Shown here: piece after piece, positions 19,396 to 29,152 of the stretch
Position numbering within the stretch: position 1 is the stretch's first letter
Layout of the letters: each line of letters starts with the position of its first letter
Assembly: GCF_900101785.1 (NCBI RefSeq)
Contig: NZ_LT629688.1
Location: 3,844,001 to 3,908,000, forward strand
Length of the DNA: 64,000 bases
Reading direction: 5' to 3'
Source of the DNA: Auraticoccus monumenti
GTDB taxonomy: Bacteria > Actinomycetota > Actinomycetes > Propionibacteriales > Propionibacteriaceae
The notes under the pieces: model-generated
What the model saw: only the letters and a program-made list of their open reading frames with translations
Database searches by the model: none
Told to the model about the DNA's origin: nothing
Made by a program: the position numbers and the translations under genes

Positions 19396-19435
19396 CCCGG
19401 CATCCTGCCACAGGTCGGGGGTCCGCCCCGAGCCG

Positions 19436-20437
19436 TCAGAGACCCATCACCTCGGCGTAGGCCGACGCCAGCCGGAGGGTGTCGTGGCGGGCGCTGCCGT
19501 CCCGCATCGCCACGTCGGCGAGCACCAGCCGGGCCCCCAGGGAGGCCACGTAGGACTCCAGGTGCGGGTCGTCCGCGGCGGCGCGCTCGTCGGCCAGCAC
19601 CACGTCCAGCCGCAGCCGCGGGGCGTGGTCGGCCAGCAGCTCGACGTGGCGGGAGAGGCTCATCCCCCGCGTCTCGCCGTCGGGGCTGAGGTTGAGGGTG
19701 AGGATCCGCCGGCAGTCGGAGGCCGCGAGGGTCTCGGCCAGCTCGGGCACCAGCAGGTGCGGGATCACCGAGGTGAACCAGGACCCCGGACCCAGCACCG
19801 CCCAGTCCGCGGCCCGGACGGCCTCCAGGCACTCCGGTCGGGCCGGCGGGTCGGCCGGCAGCAGCCGGACGGCGGTCACCTCCCCGTCGGTGGTGGCCAC
19901 CGTGGCCTGGCCGCGGAGGGTGCTGGTCTCGTCGGGGGCGGCGGGGTCGAGCCCGATCACGTCGGCCTCGATCTGCAGCGGCACCGAGGCCATCGGGAGC
20001 ACCCGGCCCCGGGCACCCAGCAGGGAGGCCACCATGTCCAGCCCGGCCACCGGGTCGCCGAGCTGCTGCCAGAGCCCGGCGATCAGCAGGTTGCCGATGG
20101 CGTGCCCACCCAGCGGGCCGTCGCCGGTGAACCGGGCCTGCAGCACGTCCGCCCAGGTCCGTCCCACCGGGTCGTCGTCGCAGAGCGCGGCCAGCGCCAT
20201 CCGCAGGTCCCCCGGCGGCAGGATGTCGAACTCCCCCCGCAGCCGGCCCGAGGAGCCGCCGTCGTCGGCCACGGTGACGATGGCGGTGAGCCGGTCGGTC
20301 AGGTGCTGCAGCGCCCGCAGGTTCACCGACATCCCGTGGCCGCCGCCGAAGACCACCACGCCCGGGCGCGGTCGGAAGCCACCCGGCCCGCTGCCGAGGG
20401 GCCGCGTCGACGCGGCGGCGTGGGAGGACCGGCTCAC
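19436..20437 (-). CDS. yvcK: Gluconeogenesis/cell-envelope factor YvcK (CofD-like)
   Basis: A UDP-sugar-binding CofD-fold protein needed for cell-shape maintenance on gluconeogenic carbon (CuvA in mycobacteria). The 333 residues show [13 protein letters not shown] at 31-43 and [15 protein letters not shown] 20435-20437 overlaps the rapZ stop (GTGA); the longer open frame is a shadow of rapZ. Confidence 0.92.
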   Translation of the reverse strand: MSRSSHAAASTRPLGSGPGGFRPRPGVVVFGGGHGMSVNLRALQHLTDRLTAIVTVADDGGSSGRLRGEFDILPPGDLRMALAALCDDDPVGRTWADVLQARFTGDGPLGGHAIGNLLIAGLWQQLGDPVAGLDMVASLLGARGRVLPMASVPLQIEADVIGLDPAAPDETSTLRGQATVATTDGEVTAVRLLPADPPARPECLEAVRAADWAVLGPGSWFTSVIPHLLVPELAETLAASDCRRILTLNLSPDGETRGMSLSRHVELLADHAPRLRLDVVLADERAAADDPHLESYVASLGARLVLADVAMRDGSARHDTLRLASAYAEVMGL

Positions 20438-21327
20438 TCCAGCCCCAGGTCCCGGTGCATGACCTCCACCCGCATCCCCGAGGCCGACAGGCGGCGTCCC
20501 AGCTCGGTGGCCAGGGCGGTGCTGCGGTGCTTGCCCCCGGTGCACCCGACGCCGACCGTCAGGTGGTGCTTGCCCTCGCGCAGGTAGCCCGGCGACACCA
20601 GTCGCACCAGCCCCTCCACCTGCTGCAGGAAGGGCTCGGCGTCGGACTGGTCGAGCACGTAGTCGCGCACCGCGGGCTGCAGCCCCGTCTGCGAGCGCAG
20701 CTCGGGCACCCAGTGCGGGTTGGGCAGGAAGCGGGCGTCCACCACGAGGTCGGCGTCCACCGGGACCCCGTTCTTGAACCCGAAGGAGAGCAGCAGCACC
20801 CGCAGCTCACCGGCCCGCTCGGAGGCGAAGAAGTGCGCGACCCTGGACGCCGTCTGGTGCGGGTTGAGCCGGGTGGTGTCGATCACCACGTCGGCCACCG
20901 AGCGCAGGTCGGCCAGCAGCGAGCGCTCGACCTGGACACCGTCGGCCAGCCGCCCGTCGCCCTGCAGCGGGTGCGGGCGCCGGGCCGAGGACTGGCGGCG
21001 CACGATGGCCTCGTCCGAGGCGTCCAGGAACAGCACCTCGGGGCTGATCCCGCGCCGGGCCAGGTCCTCGTACATGGTGGGCAGCTGCTCGAACAGCGAC
21101 CAGGAGCGGACGTCGAGCACCACCGCGAGCTGCTCGACCCCGGCCGCCTCCATCTGGGAGCACAGGTCGTCCAGCATCGCTGGGGGCAGGTTGTCGACGA
21201 CGTACCAGCCGAGGTCCTCCAGGGCGTGGGCCGCGGTGCTGCGGCCGGCGCCGCTCATGCCGGTCACCACCAGCACCCGCAGCGTGGCGTCGTCGGTCCC
21301 GGCCTCGGCTGCGCTGGTCACGCGCAC
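20434..21327 (-). CDS. rapZ: RapZ/YvcJ-family nucleotide-binding protein
   Basis: A P-loop protein; E. coli RapZ is an RNA adaptor controlling amino-sugar synthesis, and the actinobacterial role is undefined. The 297 residues have Walker A GMSGAGRST at 23-31, VVDNLPP, and the C-terminal GCTGGKHRS segment typical of the family. Two GTG starts are possible (21327 and 21321). It is first of the rapZ-yvcK-whiA unit and divergent from narK. Confidence 0.93.
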   Translation of the reverse strand: MRVTSAAEAGTDDATLRVLVVTGMSGAGRSTAAHALEDLGWYVVDNLPPAMLDDLCSQMEAAGVEQLAVVLDVRSWSLFEQLPTMYEDLARRGISPEVLFLDASDEAIVRRQSSARRPHPLQGDGRLADGVQVERSLLADLRSVADVVIDTTRLNPHQTASRVAHFFASERAGELRVLLLSFGFKNGVPVDADLVVDARFLPNPHWVPELRSQTGLQPAVRDYVLDQSDAEPFLQQVEGLVRLVSPGYLREGKHHLTVGVGCTGGKHRSTALATELGRRLSASGMRVEVMHRDLGLE

Positions 21328-21389
21328 AGTCTGCCACCGGGACGCCCTCCCGGGTTCTCACAGGCCCTCCGGCGGGGTGTGCGGTGAGC

Positions 21390-21427
21390 GTCACCGGAGT
21401 TTCACGTGCGCCGTCACGCCGCGAAAC
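21390..21427 (+). promoter_or_regulatory. GlnR-like box array upstream of narK
   Basis: Boxes at 11-base steps: GTCAC (21390), TTCAC (21401), and GAAAC (21423, +33). The 22-offset box is poor, though GTCAC occurs one base later. GlnR sites in actinobacteria follow GTNAC-N6-GAAAC with this period. A candidate nitrogen-control site for the nitrate cluster. Confidence 0.4.
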
Positions 21428-21453
21428 ACGCGCTCGGGAGGCTCGGGGACGTC

Positions 21454-21469
21454 TCGTCACCCGTGACGA
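21454..21469. promoter_or_regulatory. 16-base palindrome before narK
   Basis: TCGTCACCCGTGACGA: perfect 7-base arms around CC, 20 bases before the narK ATG and just ahead of its ribosome-binding site. A likely operator; it also contains GTCAC and GTGAC, so it could belong to the GlnR-type array. Confidence 0.45.
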
Positions 21470-21488
21470 CCCGACCTGGAGGAGCACC

Positions 21489-22844
21489 ATGAGCGCACCC
21501 ACCCGTGAACCCCGCACCGGGGACGGTCCCGCCGCCACCCCGGTACGGCGCGGTCGCTGGCTGTCGGACTGGGACCCCGAGGACCACGTCTCCTGGGAGG
21601 GCGGAGGCCGCCGCGTGGCCCGCCGCAACCTGGTGGCCTCGATCAGCTGCGAGTTCCTCGGCTTCTGCGTCTGGGCGCTGTGGAGCGTGGTGGTCCCCCA
21701 GCTGCCGGCCGCCGGCTTCTCCCTCACCGTGGACCAGCAGTTCTGGCTGATCGCGCTGCCGGCCCTGGTGGGTGCGGCGCTGCGGATCCCCTACACCTTC
21801 GCCGTGCCGCTGTTCGGCGGGCGCACCTGGACCGTCATCTCCGCCCTGCTGCTGCTGCTCCCGGTGGCCGCCCTCACCTGGGTGGTCGGACGTCCCGAGA
21901 CCTCCTTCGGCGTGCTGCTGGCGGTGGCCGCGCTGGCCGGTCTGGGCGGTGGCAACTTCGCCTCCTCGATGACCAACATCACCTTCTTCTTCCCCGAGCG
22001 GGAGAAGGGTCGGGCGCTGGGCATCAACGCCGCCGGCGGCAACCTGGGCACCGGCATCGTCCAGCTGGCGGTGCCGGCCATCATCACCATCGGCGCCGGC
22101 GTGCAGCTGCAGCGGATCGGCCTGGTGCTGGTACCGCTGATCCTGGTGGCCGCCGTGCTGGCCTGGCGGCTGATGGACAACCTGGCCTCGGTGCGGGCGG
22201 ACTACCGCTCCTTCGCCCTGGCCGCGGCCCACCGCCACACCTGGATCATCTCCTTCCTCTACGTCGGGACCTTCGGCTCCTTCATCGGCTACTCCGGCGC
22301 GTTCCCGACGCTGCTGAAGACCCAGTTCGCCGGGGCCAACCCCGCGCTGGCCTTCCTCGGTGCCCTGATCGGCGCGCTCAGCCGGCCCCTCGGCGGGATG
22401 CTGGCCGACCGGCTCGGCGGCGCGCGCGTCACGATCGCCTCCTTCGGGCTGCTGACGCTGGGCGCGGTCGGTGCCCTGGTGGCCCTGGACCAGCAGAGCT
22501 TCGTGCTCTTCTTCACCTCCTTCATGGTGCTCTTCCTCGGCACCGGGCTCGGCAACGGCGCCACCTACCGGATGATCCCGGCGGTCTTCCGCGCCACCGC
22601 GCTGTCCCGCGGCGCCGACGTGGTCGCGGCCCGCAAGGCGGCGGCCGGGTGCCTGGGCATCGCCGGTGCGGTGGGGGCCTTCGGCGGGTTCCTGATCCCC
22701 CGCGGCTTCGCGATGTCGACCACGGCCACCGGCTCGATCGCCACCGCCATCGTCTGCTTCCTGGTCGCCTACCTGGTGATGGCCGCGCTGACCTGGGCGG
22801 TCTACCGCCGCCCGGGCTCGGCGCTGGCCGGGGAGTCGATCTGA
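21489..22844 (+). CDS. narK: Nitrate/nitrite transporter (NarK/NasA MFS family)
   Basis: A 451-residue, 12-helix transporter of the nitrate/nitrite porter family. Diagnostic stretches are RIPYTFAVPLFGGRTW and the nitrate-signature glycine-rich helix GLGGGNFASSMTNITFFFP, with a second glycine-rich helix later (FLGTGLGNGATYRMI). ATG 21489 follows GGAGG. First gene of the nitrate assimilation cluster; nasA follows after five bases. Confidence 0.92.
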   Translation: MSAPTREPRTGDGPAATPVRRGRWLSDWDPEDHVSWEGGGRRVARRNLVASISCEFLGFCVWALWSVVVPQLPAAGFSLTVDQQFWLIALPALVGAALRIPYTFAVPLFGGRTWTVISALLLLLPVAALTWVVGRPETSFGVLLAVAALAGLGGGNFASSMTNITFFFPEREKGRALGINAAGGNLGTGIVQLAVPAIITIGAGVQLQRIGLVLVPLILVAAVLAWRLMDNLASVRADYRSFALAAAHRHTWIISFLYVGTFGSFIGYSGAFPTLLKTQFAGANPALAFLGALIGALSRPLGGMLADRLGGARVTIASFGLLTLGAVGALVALDQQSFVLFFTSFMVLFLGTGLGNGATYRMIPAVFRATALSRGADVVAARKAAAGCLGIAGAVGAFGGFLIPRGFAMSTTATGSIATAIVCFLVAYLVMAALTWAVYRRPGSALAGESI

Positions 22845-22849
22845 GCGCG

Positions 22850-25024
22850 ATGGACGTCACCGAGGCCGTCCCCACCGCCACCCACTGCCCCTACTGCGCG
22901 CTGCAGTGCGCCCAGACGCTGACCCGCACCCCCACCGGGGTGGAGGTGTCGGCCCGGGACTTCCCCACCAACCGCGGCGGGATGTGCCAGAAGGGCTGGA
23001 CCTCGGCCCGGCTGCTGGACGTCCCCGACCGGCTCACCACCCCGCTGCTGCGGGTGGGCGGGGAGCTGGTGGAGGTGGACTGGGACACCGCCCTGGACCA
23101 CCTGGCCGGACGGCTGGCCGCCATCCGGGCCGAGTCCGGTCCGGACGCGGTGGCCGTCTTCGGCGGCGGCGGGCTGACCAACGAGAAGGCCTACCAGCTG
23201 GGCAAGTTCGCCCGGGTCGCGCTGGGCACGGCCAACATCGACTACAACGGCCGGTTCTGCATGTCGAGCGCGGCGGCGGCGGCCAACCGCTCCCTCGGGC
23301 TGGACCGCGGGCTGCCCTTCCCGCTGGAGGACCTCCGGGGGGCCCAGGCCGTGCTGCTGCTGGGCAGCAACCTGGCCGAGACGATGCCACCCGGTCTCAA
23401 CCACCTCGCCGACGTCCGCGCCGGCGGCGGGCTGCTGGTGGTGGACCCGCGTCGCAGCGCGACCGCCGCGCTGGCCGCCGACGGCGGCGGTCTGCACCTC
23501 CAGCCCGTGCCCGGGACGGACCTGCCGGTGCTGCTGGGCCTGACCCACGTGGTGCTCCGCGACGGCCTGGCCGACGAGCAGTACCTGGCGACCCGCACCA
23601 GCGGGGCCGAGGACGTCCGCGCCTCGGTCTCGGCCTGGTGGCCCGAGCGCGTCGAGCAGGTCACCGGCGTCCCGGTGGCCTCGCTGGTCCGCGCCGCCCG
23701 CCGGCTGGCCGCGGCGTCCCCGGTGCACGGCGGAACCGGGGGCTACGTGCTGACCGGCCGCGGGGTCGAGCAGTCCAGCCAGGGCACCGACACCGTCACC
23801 GCCGCCATCAACCTGGCCCTGGTGCTCGGGCTGTGCGGGCGGCAGGGCAGCGGCTACGGTGCGATCACCGGGCAGGGCAACGGCCAGGGCGGCCGCGAGC
23901 ACGGGCAGAAGGCCGACCAGCTCCCCGGCTACCGGATGATCGACGACCCCGCCGCCCGCGCCCACGTGGCCGGGGTGTGGGGCGTGCACCCGGACTCGCT
24001 GCCGGGCAGGGGCCTGCCGGCGGTCGCGCTGCTGGCCTCGCTGGGGACCCCCGGCGGCCCGCGGGCGCTGATGGTGCACGGCGCGAACGTGCGGGTCAGC
24101 GCGCCCAACGCCGGCGACGTCGCCGAGCGGCTGGCCGCGCTGGACCTGCTGGTGGTCTGCGACATCGTCCCGTCCGAGACCGCGCGGCTGGCCGACGTGG
24201 TGCTGCCGGTGACCCAGTGGGCCGAGGAGGAGGGCACCATGACCTCCCTGGAGGGGCGGGTGATCCGGCGCCGCCGGGCGGTCCCGGCCCCGGACGGGGT
24301 GCGCAGCGAGCTGTGGATCCTCTCCGAGCTGGCCCGCCGGCTCGGGGCGCCGAGCCGCTGGCCCACCGCCCCGGCCGAGGTCTTCGACGAGCTGGCCCGG
24401 GCGAGCGCGGGTGGGCGGGCGGACTACTCCGGGCTGAGCCATGCGCGGCTCGACGGCGGGGAGGCGCTGTTCTGGCCCTGCCCCGCGGTGCCGGCCGGGA
24501 GCCCGGCCCACCCCGGGACGCCGAGACCCTTCCTGGACCGCTTCCCCACCCCCGACGGCCGGGCCCGGATGGTCCCGGTGGAGCACCGGGGCCCGCAGGA
24601 GCGCCCCGACGCCGGCCGGCCGCTGCACCTGGTCACCGGCCGGGTGCTGCAGCACTACCAGTCCGGGGCCCAGACCCGGCGGGTGCCGGAGCTGCTGGCC
24701 GCCTCCCCCGAGGCGTTCGCCGAGCTGCACCCGCTGACCGCCGAGCGGCTCGGGGTGGCCGACGGCGTCTGGGTCCGGCTCTCCAACCGGCGCGGGGAGG
24801 TGCGGGTGCGGGCCCGGCTCAGCGCCGACGTCCGCACCGACACCGTGTTCGTCCCCTTCCACTTCCCCGGGGCCGGCAGCGTCAACGAGATCACCAACGA
24901 CGCCGTCGACCCGGTCTCGCAGATGCCCGAGTTCAAGGTGTGCGCGGTGGACCTCCGCCCGGAGGTGCCGGCCGGTGCGGCCCCGGCCCCGGCGGTCCCG
25001 ACGAGGAGAGGAGGCGGCCGGTGA
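22850..25024 (+). CDS. nasA: Assimilatory nitrate reductase catalytic subunit (Mo-bisMGD)
   Basis: Reduces nitrate to nitrite in the cytoplasm. The 724 residues begin with a 4Fe-4S site (C13, C16, C20, C46), then the Mo-binding cysteine C137 in NGRFCMSS, and the molybdopterin-binding segments of the DMSO-reductase family, ending with the dinucleotide-binding domain (FVPFHFPGAGSVNEIT). There is no Tat signal, as expected for an assimilatory enzyme. The stop overlaps the GTG of the reductase gene that should feed it electrons. Confidence 0.93.
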   Translation: MDVTEAVPTATHCPYCALQCAQTLTRTPTGVEVSARDFPTNRGGMCQKGWTSARLLDVPDRLTTPLLRVGGELVEVDWDTALDHLAGRLAAIRAESGPDAVAVFGGGGLTNEKAYQLGKFARVALGTANIDYNGRFCMSSAAAAANRSLGLDRGLPFPLEDLRGAQAVLLLGSNLAETMPPGLNHLADVRAGGGLLVVDPRRSATAALAADGGGLHLQPVPGTDLPVLLGLTHVVLRDGLADEQYLATRTSGAEDVRASVSAWWPERVEQVTGVPVASLVRAARRLAAASPVHGGTGGYVLTGRGVEQSSQGTDTVTAAINLALVLGLCGRQGSGYGAITGQGNGQGGREHGQKADQLPGYRMIDDPAARAHVAGVWGVHPDSLPGRGLPAVALLASLGTPGGPRALMVHGANVRVSAPNAGDVAERLAALDLLVVCDIVPSETARLADVVLPVTQWAEEEGTMTSLEGRVIRRRRAVPAPDGVRSELWILSELARRLGAPSRWPTAPAEVFDELARASAGGRADYSGLSHARLDGGEALFWPCPAVPAGSPAHPGTPRPFLDRFPTPDGRARMVPVEHRGPQERPDAGRPLHLVTGRVLQHYQSGAQTRRVPELLAASPEAFAELHPLTAERLGVADGVWVRLSNRRGEVRVRARLSADVRTDTVFVPFHFPGAGSVNEITNDAVDPVSQMPEFKVCAVDLRPEVPAGAAPAPAVPTRRGGGR

Positions 25025-26538
25025 GCCGCGTCGTGGTGGTGGGCAACGGGATGGTGGGGTCGCGGTTCGCCGCGGACCTCGTCGAGGGCGACGGTGGGCG
25101 CTTCCGCGTCACCGTGCTGGGCGCGGAGGGGCCGACCCCGTACAACCGGGTGCTGCTCAGCCAGGTGGTGGCCGGCCGCTACGACCCGGACGCCATCGGG
25201 CTGCCCTCCCCCGACCCCGAGCGGGTCAGCGTCCGGGCCGGGACGGTCGCGGTGGCCGTCGACCGGGAGGACCGCTCGGTGCTGGCCTCGGACGGCTCAC
25301 GGCACCGCTACGACTTCCTGGTGCTGGCCACCGGGGCCGCCGCCCGCGTGCCGGACCTGGCGGGGGCGGACCCGGCGCCGGAGGGCCTGCACACCCTGCG
25401 CACCCTCGAGGACGCCCGCGCCGTCGTCGCGGCCACCCGCGAGGCCCGCCGGGCCGTGGTCCTCGGAGCCGGCGTGCTCGGGGTGGAGACGGCCGTCGCG
25501 CTGTCCCGCCGTGGGCTGGCCGTCACCGTGGTCCACCCGTCCTCGCTGATGGACCGCCAGCTGGACCGCTCCGCCGCCGAGGTGCTGGCCGCCGGCATGG
25601 ACCGGCTGGGCATCGCCCACCGCTCCGGCGTCCGGGCCAGCCGGGTGCTCAGCCGCCAGAGGCGGGTCAGCGGGTTGGCCCTGGCCGACGGCAGCACCCT
25701 GGAGGCGGAGCTGCTGGTGCTCTGCGTGGGCACCGTGCCCGAGACCGACCTGGCCCGCGCCGCCGGGCTGCCGGTCCGGCGGGGCGTGGTGGTGGACGAG
25801 CACCTGGCCAGCCCGGCGGACCGCCGGGTCTTCGCCGTCGGCGACTGCGCCGAGCCGCCGGAGGGGGCGAGCGGGCTGATCGCCCAGGGCTGGGAGCAGG
25901 CCGCGCGCCTGGTCGCCCGGCTGCGGGCCACCGGCACCGGGACGGGCGCCCTGCCCCCTCGTCGGGACCGGGTGGCCGACGACGTGGTGACGCTCAAGGC
26001 CGAGGGGCTCGACGTCGTCACCATGGGGGTGACCGGGGACCGCACCCGCGACCCCTCGCTGCGCACCCTGCAGCTCAGCGACCCCGGCGCGGGCCGACAC
26101 GTCCAGGTGGTGGTCTCCGGGGAGCGGCTGGTCGGGGCCACCTGCCTGGGCGACCCCGAGGTCGCGGCGGAGCTGCTGACCACCTACACCCGGGGGGCGC
26201 CCGTGCCCAGCGACCCGGCCCGGCTGCTGCTCACCGCCCTCGCCTCCACCGCCGGGCCCGCGGCGGCGGTCACCGACCTGCCCGAGGAGGCGGTGGTCTG
26301 CCGCTGCAACGGCGTCACCCGCGGGGCGATCGAGCACGCCTGCCGGCAGGGCGCGCGGACCCTGGAGCAGGTGGCCGCGCGGACCCGGGCCAGCACCGGC
26401 TGCGGCGGCTGCCGGGCCGACGTGTGCGCCCTGCTGGCCGCCCGCCCGGCGCCCTCACCGACCCCCCTCGACGACTGTGAGGACAGCGTTACCACGGTGT
26501 CATCGCTGGCGTCGTCCGCTGTGACCTCGGCTTCGTAG
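25021..26538 (+). CDS. FAD-dependent NAD(P)H reductase with BFD-like [2Fe-2S] domain (nitrate reductase electron-transfer subunit)
   Basis: A 505-residue flavoprotein of the NirB/NasB-N type: N-terminal VVVGNGMVGSRF Rossmann loop, a second nucleotide site VVLGAGVLGVE, FAVGDCAEPP near residue 275, and a C-terminal bacterioferritin-associated-ferredoxin-like cluster site (VCRCNGVTRGAIE then STGCGGCRADVC). It resembles NasB/NasC proteins passing NAD(P)H electrons to NasA; the overlap with nasA supports that. The end contains a GlnR-like array for nirB. Confidence 0.87.
   Translation: MSRVVVVGNGMVGSRFAADLVEGDGGRFRVTVLGAEGPTPYNRVLLSQVVAGRYDPDAIGLPSPDPERVSVRAGTVAVAVDREDRSVLASDGSRHRYDFLVLATGAAARVPDLAGADPAPEGLHTLRTLEDARAVVAATREARRAVVLGAGVLGVETAVALSRRGLAVTVVHPSSLMDRQLDRSAAEVLAAGMDRLGIAHRSGVRASRVLSRQRRVSGLALADGSTLEAELLVLCVGTVPETDLARAAGLPVRRGVVVDEHLASPADRRVFAVGDCAEPPEGASGLIAQGWEQAARLVARLRATGTGTGALPPRRDRVADDVVTLKAEGLDVVTMGVTGDRTRDPSLRTLQLSDPGAGRHVQVVVSGERLVGATCLGDPEVAAELLTTYTRGAPVPSDPARLLLTALASTAGPAAAVTDLPEEAVVCRCNGVTRGAIEHACRQGARTLEQVAARTRASTGCGGCRADVCALLAARPAPSPTPLDDCEDSVTTVSSLASSAVTSAS
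26488..26525 (+). promoter_or_regulatory. GlnR-like box array upstream of nirB
   Basis: GTTAC (26488), GTCAT (26499, +11) and GTGAC (26521, +33), the same 0/11/33 spacing as the boxes before narK. It lies inside the last codons of the preceding gene and just upstream of the nirB -10 box. Confidence 0.4.
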
Positions 26539-26541
26539 CGT
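26536..26541 (+). promoter_or_regulatory. -10 box of a leaderless nirB mRNA
   Basis: TAGCGT, seven bases before ATG 26549. It implies an internal promoter in the nitrate cluster so that nirBD-cobA-nnaR can be made independently. Confidence 0.45.
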
Positions 26542-26548
26542 GACCGTC

Positions 26549-29152
26549 ATGGCCGACACCACCGCCCCCGAGCCCGTTCCCACCCCGACCCGCGTGGTCG
26601 TGGTCGGCGCCGGCATGGTCGCCCAGCGCTTCGTCGAGGCGCTGGTGCAGCGCGACACCGCCGGCGCCTTCACCGTCACCGTGCTCGGTGAGGAGGCGCA
26701 CCCGCCCTACGACCGGGTCGCCCTCACCTCCTTCTTCGGCGGCGCCGGCCCGGCCGAGCTGGCCCTCGGCGACCCGACCCTCTGGGAGCACCCGCGGGTC
26801 CGGCTGGAGCTCGGCGCGGCGGTGACGACCCTGGACCGCGACGCCCGCACGGTCACCACCGCCGACGGCACCGTGCACCGCTACGACGAGCTGGTGCTGG
26901 CCACCGGCTCCAGCGCCTTCGTCCCCCCGATCCCCGGCGCGGACCTGCCGGGGGTCTTCGTCTACCGCACCCTCGACGACGTCGCCGCCCTGCAGGCCTG
27001 GGTCGGCGAGCGGGCCGCGGCCACCGGACGGCCGGTCCGCGGCGCGGTGATCGGCGGCGGCCTGCTCGGGCTCGAGGCGGCCGGCGCACTGCAGTCCATG
27101 GGCGCCCGCAGCACGGTGATCGAGTTCGCGCCGCGGATGATGGCCGTCCAGGTCGACGAGGGAGCCGGCCAGGCGCTGGAGCGCATCATCTCCCGGCTCG
27201 GCATCGATGTCCGCACCAGCACCGGCACCACTTCGATGACCGCCGGCCCGGACGGCGCGGTGGCCACCATGACGTTCACCGACGAGTCCAGCATCGACGT
27301 CGACGTGGTGGTGGTCGCCGCCGGCATCCGTCCCCGCGACGAGCTGGCCCGCACGGCCGGCCTGCCGGTCGGCCCGCGGGGTGGGCTGGTGGTCGACGAC
27401 CGCTGCCTCAGCGAGGACGAGCACGTCTCGGCCGTCGGCGAGGTGGCCTGCATCCAGGGCAGCACGCTGGGCCTGGTCGCCCCCGGCTACACCATGGCCG
27501 AGATCACCGCGGACCGGCTGCTGGGCGGTGAGGGCACCTTCCCCGGCGCCGACATGTCCACCAAGCTCAAGCTGCTCGGCGTCGACGTGGCCTCCTTCGG
27601 CGACGCCTTCGCCACCACGCCCGGCGCGCTGGAGGTGGTCTACGCCGACCCCGGCGCCGGGGTCTACAAGAAGCTCGTGGTCTCCGACGACGCCGAGGTG
27701 CTGCTCGGCGGCATCCTGGTCGGCGACGCCAGCGCCTACGCCTCGCTGCGACCGATGGTGGGGCGCCGGCTGGGGGTCGACCCGGCCGCGTTCCTGCTGC
27801 CCGAGGGCACCGCCGGGGGGACGGCCGGGCTGGAGCTCCCCGACGAGGCCGTGGTCTGCTCCTGCAACAACGTCACCGCGGGGCAGATCCGGTGCGCGGT
27901 CTCCGAGCAGGGCGCCTGCGACCTGGCCGCGGTCAAGGGCTGCACCCGGGCCGGCACCAGCTGCGGGTCCTGCCTGCCGCTGACCAAGAAGCTGATGACC
28001 ACCGAGATGGAGAAGTCCGGGCTGACGGTCAGCCGGGCCCTCTGCGAGCACTTCGAGCAGACCCGTGCAGAGCTGTACGAGATCGTCCGGGTCACCCGGC
28101 TCACCACGTTCAGCGAGATCATCAGCCGGCACGGCCGCGGTCGCGGCTGCGACATCTGCAAGCCGGTGGTCGCCTCGATCCTGGCCTCCCAGGGCAACGG
28201 CCACATCCTGTCCGGTGAGCAGTCGGCACTGCAGGACACCAACGACCACGTGCTGGCCAACCTGCAGAAGGACGGCTCCTACTCGGTGGTGCCCCGCATC
28301 GCCGGCGGCGAGGTCACCCCCGAGGGCCTGATCGCCATCGGGGAGGTGGCCCGCGACTTCGGTCTCTACACCAAGATCACCGGCGGGCAGCGGATCGACC
28401 TCTTCGGCGTCCGGCTGGAGCAGCTGCCGTCGGTCTGGAAGCGCCTGATCGACGCCGGGTTCGAGTCCGGGCACGCCTACGGCAAGTCGCTGCGCACGGT
28501 GAAGTCCTGCGTCGGGTCGACCTGGTGCCGCTACGGCGTCCAGGACTCCGTCGGTCTGGCGGTGGCGCTGGAGCTGCGCTACCGGGGGCTGCGCTCCCCG
28601 CACAAGATCAAGCTCGGCGTCTCCGGCTGCGCCCGCGAGTGCGCCGAGGCCCGCGGCAAGGACGTCGGGGTGATCGCCACCGACCAGGGCTGGAACCTCT
28701 ACGTCGGCGGCAACGGCGGGGCCACCCCGCGCCACGCCCAGCTGCTGGCCGGGGACCTGGACACCGACACGCTGGTCCGGACCATCGACCGCTTCCTGAT
28801 GTACTACGTCCGCTCCGCCGACCGGCTGCAGCGCACCGCCGTCTGGATGCAGGAGGTGGAGGGCGGGCTGGACCACGTCCGCGACGTGGTGCTCGGGGAC
28901 TCCCTGGGCATCGGCGCTGACCTGGACGAGGCCATGGCGCACCACGTCGAGGCCTACGGCGACGAGTGGGCCGCCGTGCTGGCCGACCCCGAGCAGCTGC
29001 GGAAGTTCAGCGCCTTCGTGAACGCCCCCGACCACGTCGACGAGGCCCTGCAGTACGTCCCCGAGCGCGGCCAGATCCGCCCCGCCACCGACACCGACCG
29101 CTCCTCCGGCGCCGTCCTGATCGCCGGAGCTGACCTGGAGGTACGACGATGA
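26549..29152 (+). CDS. nirB: NADH-dependent nitrite reductase large subunit
   Basis: A siroheme enzyme reducing nitrite to ammonium. The 867 residues run: FAD/NAD domain (VVVGAGMVAQRF, VIGGGLLGLEAA), BFD-like [2Fe-2S] domain (VCSCNNVTAGQI then TSCGSCLP), ferredoxin-like half-domains, and the 4Fe-4S/siroheme site (CVGSTWCRYG and GVSGCARECAEA, C-x5-C and C-x3-C). ATG 26549 is chosen because TAGCGT lies seven bases upstream; a GTG at 26540 falls on that box. nirD overlaps its stop. Confidence 0.95.
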   Translation: MADTTAPEPVPTPTRVVVVGAGMVAQRFVEALVQRDTAGAFTVTVLGEEAHPPYDRVALTSFFGGAGPAELALGDPTLWEHPRVRLELGAAVTTLDRDARTVTTADGTVHRYDELVLATGSSAFVPPIPGADLPGVFVYRTLDDVAALQAWVGERAAATGRPVRGAVIGGGLLGLEAAGALQSMGARSTVIEFAPRMMAVQVDEGAGQALERIISRLGIDVRTSTGTTSMTAGPDGAVATMTFTDESSIDVDVVVVAAGIRPRDELARTAGLPVGPRGGLVVDDRCLSEDEHVSAVGEVACIQGSTLGLVAPGYTMAEITADRLLGGEGTFPGADMSTKLKLLGVDVASFGDAFATTPGALEVVYADPGAGVYKKLVVSDDAEVLLGGILVGDASAYASLRPMVGRRLGVDPAAFLLPEGTAGGTAGLELPDEAVVCSCNNVTAGQIRCAVSEQGACDLAAVKGCTRAGTSCGSCLPLTKKLMTTEMEKSGLTVSRALCEHFEQTRAELYEIVRVTRLTTFSEIISRHGRGRGCDICKPVVASILASQGNGHILSGEQSALQDTNDHVLANLQKDGSYSVVPRIAGGEVTPEGLIAIGEVARDFGLYTKITGGQRIDLFGVRLEQLPSVWKRLIDAGFESGHAYGKSLRTVKSCVGSTWCRYGVQDSVGLAVALELRYRGLRSPHKIKLGVSGCARECAEARGKDVGVIATDQGWNLYVGGNGGATPRHAQLLAGDLDTDTLVRTIDRFLMYYVRSADRLQRTAVWMQEVEGGLDHVRDVVLGDSLGIGADLDEAMAHHVEAYGDEWAAVLADPEQLRKFSAFVNAPDHVDEALQYVPERGQIRPATDTDRSSGAVLIAGADLEVRR

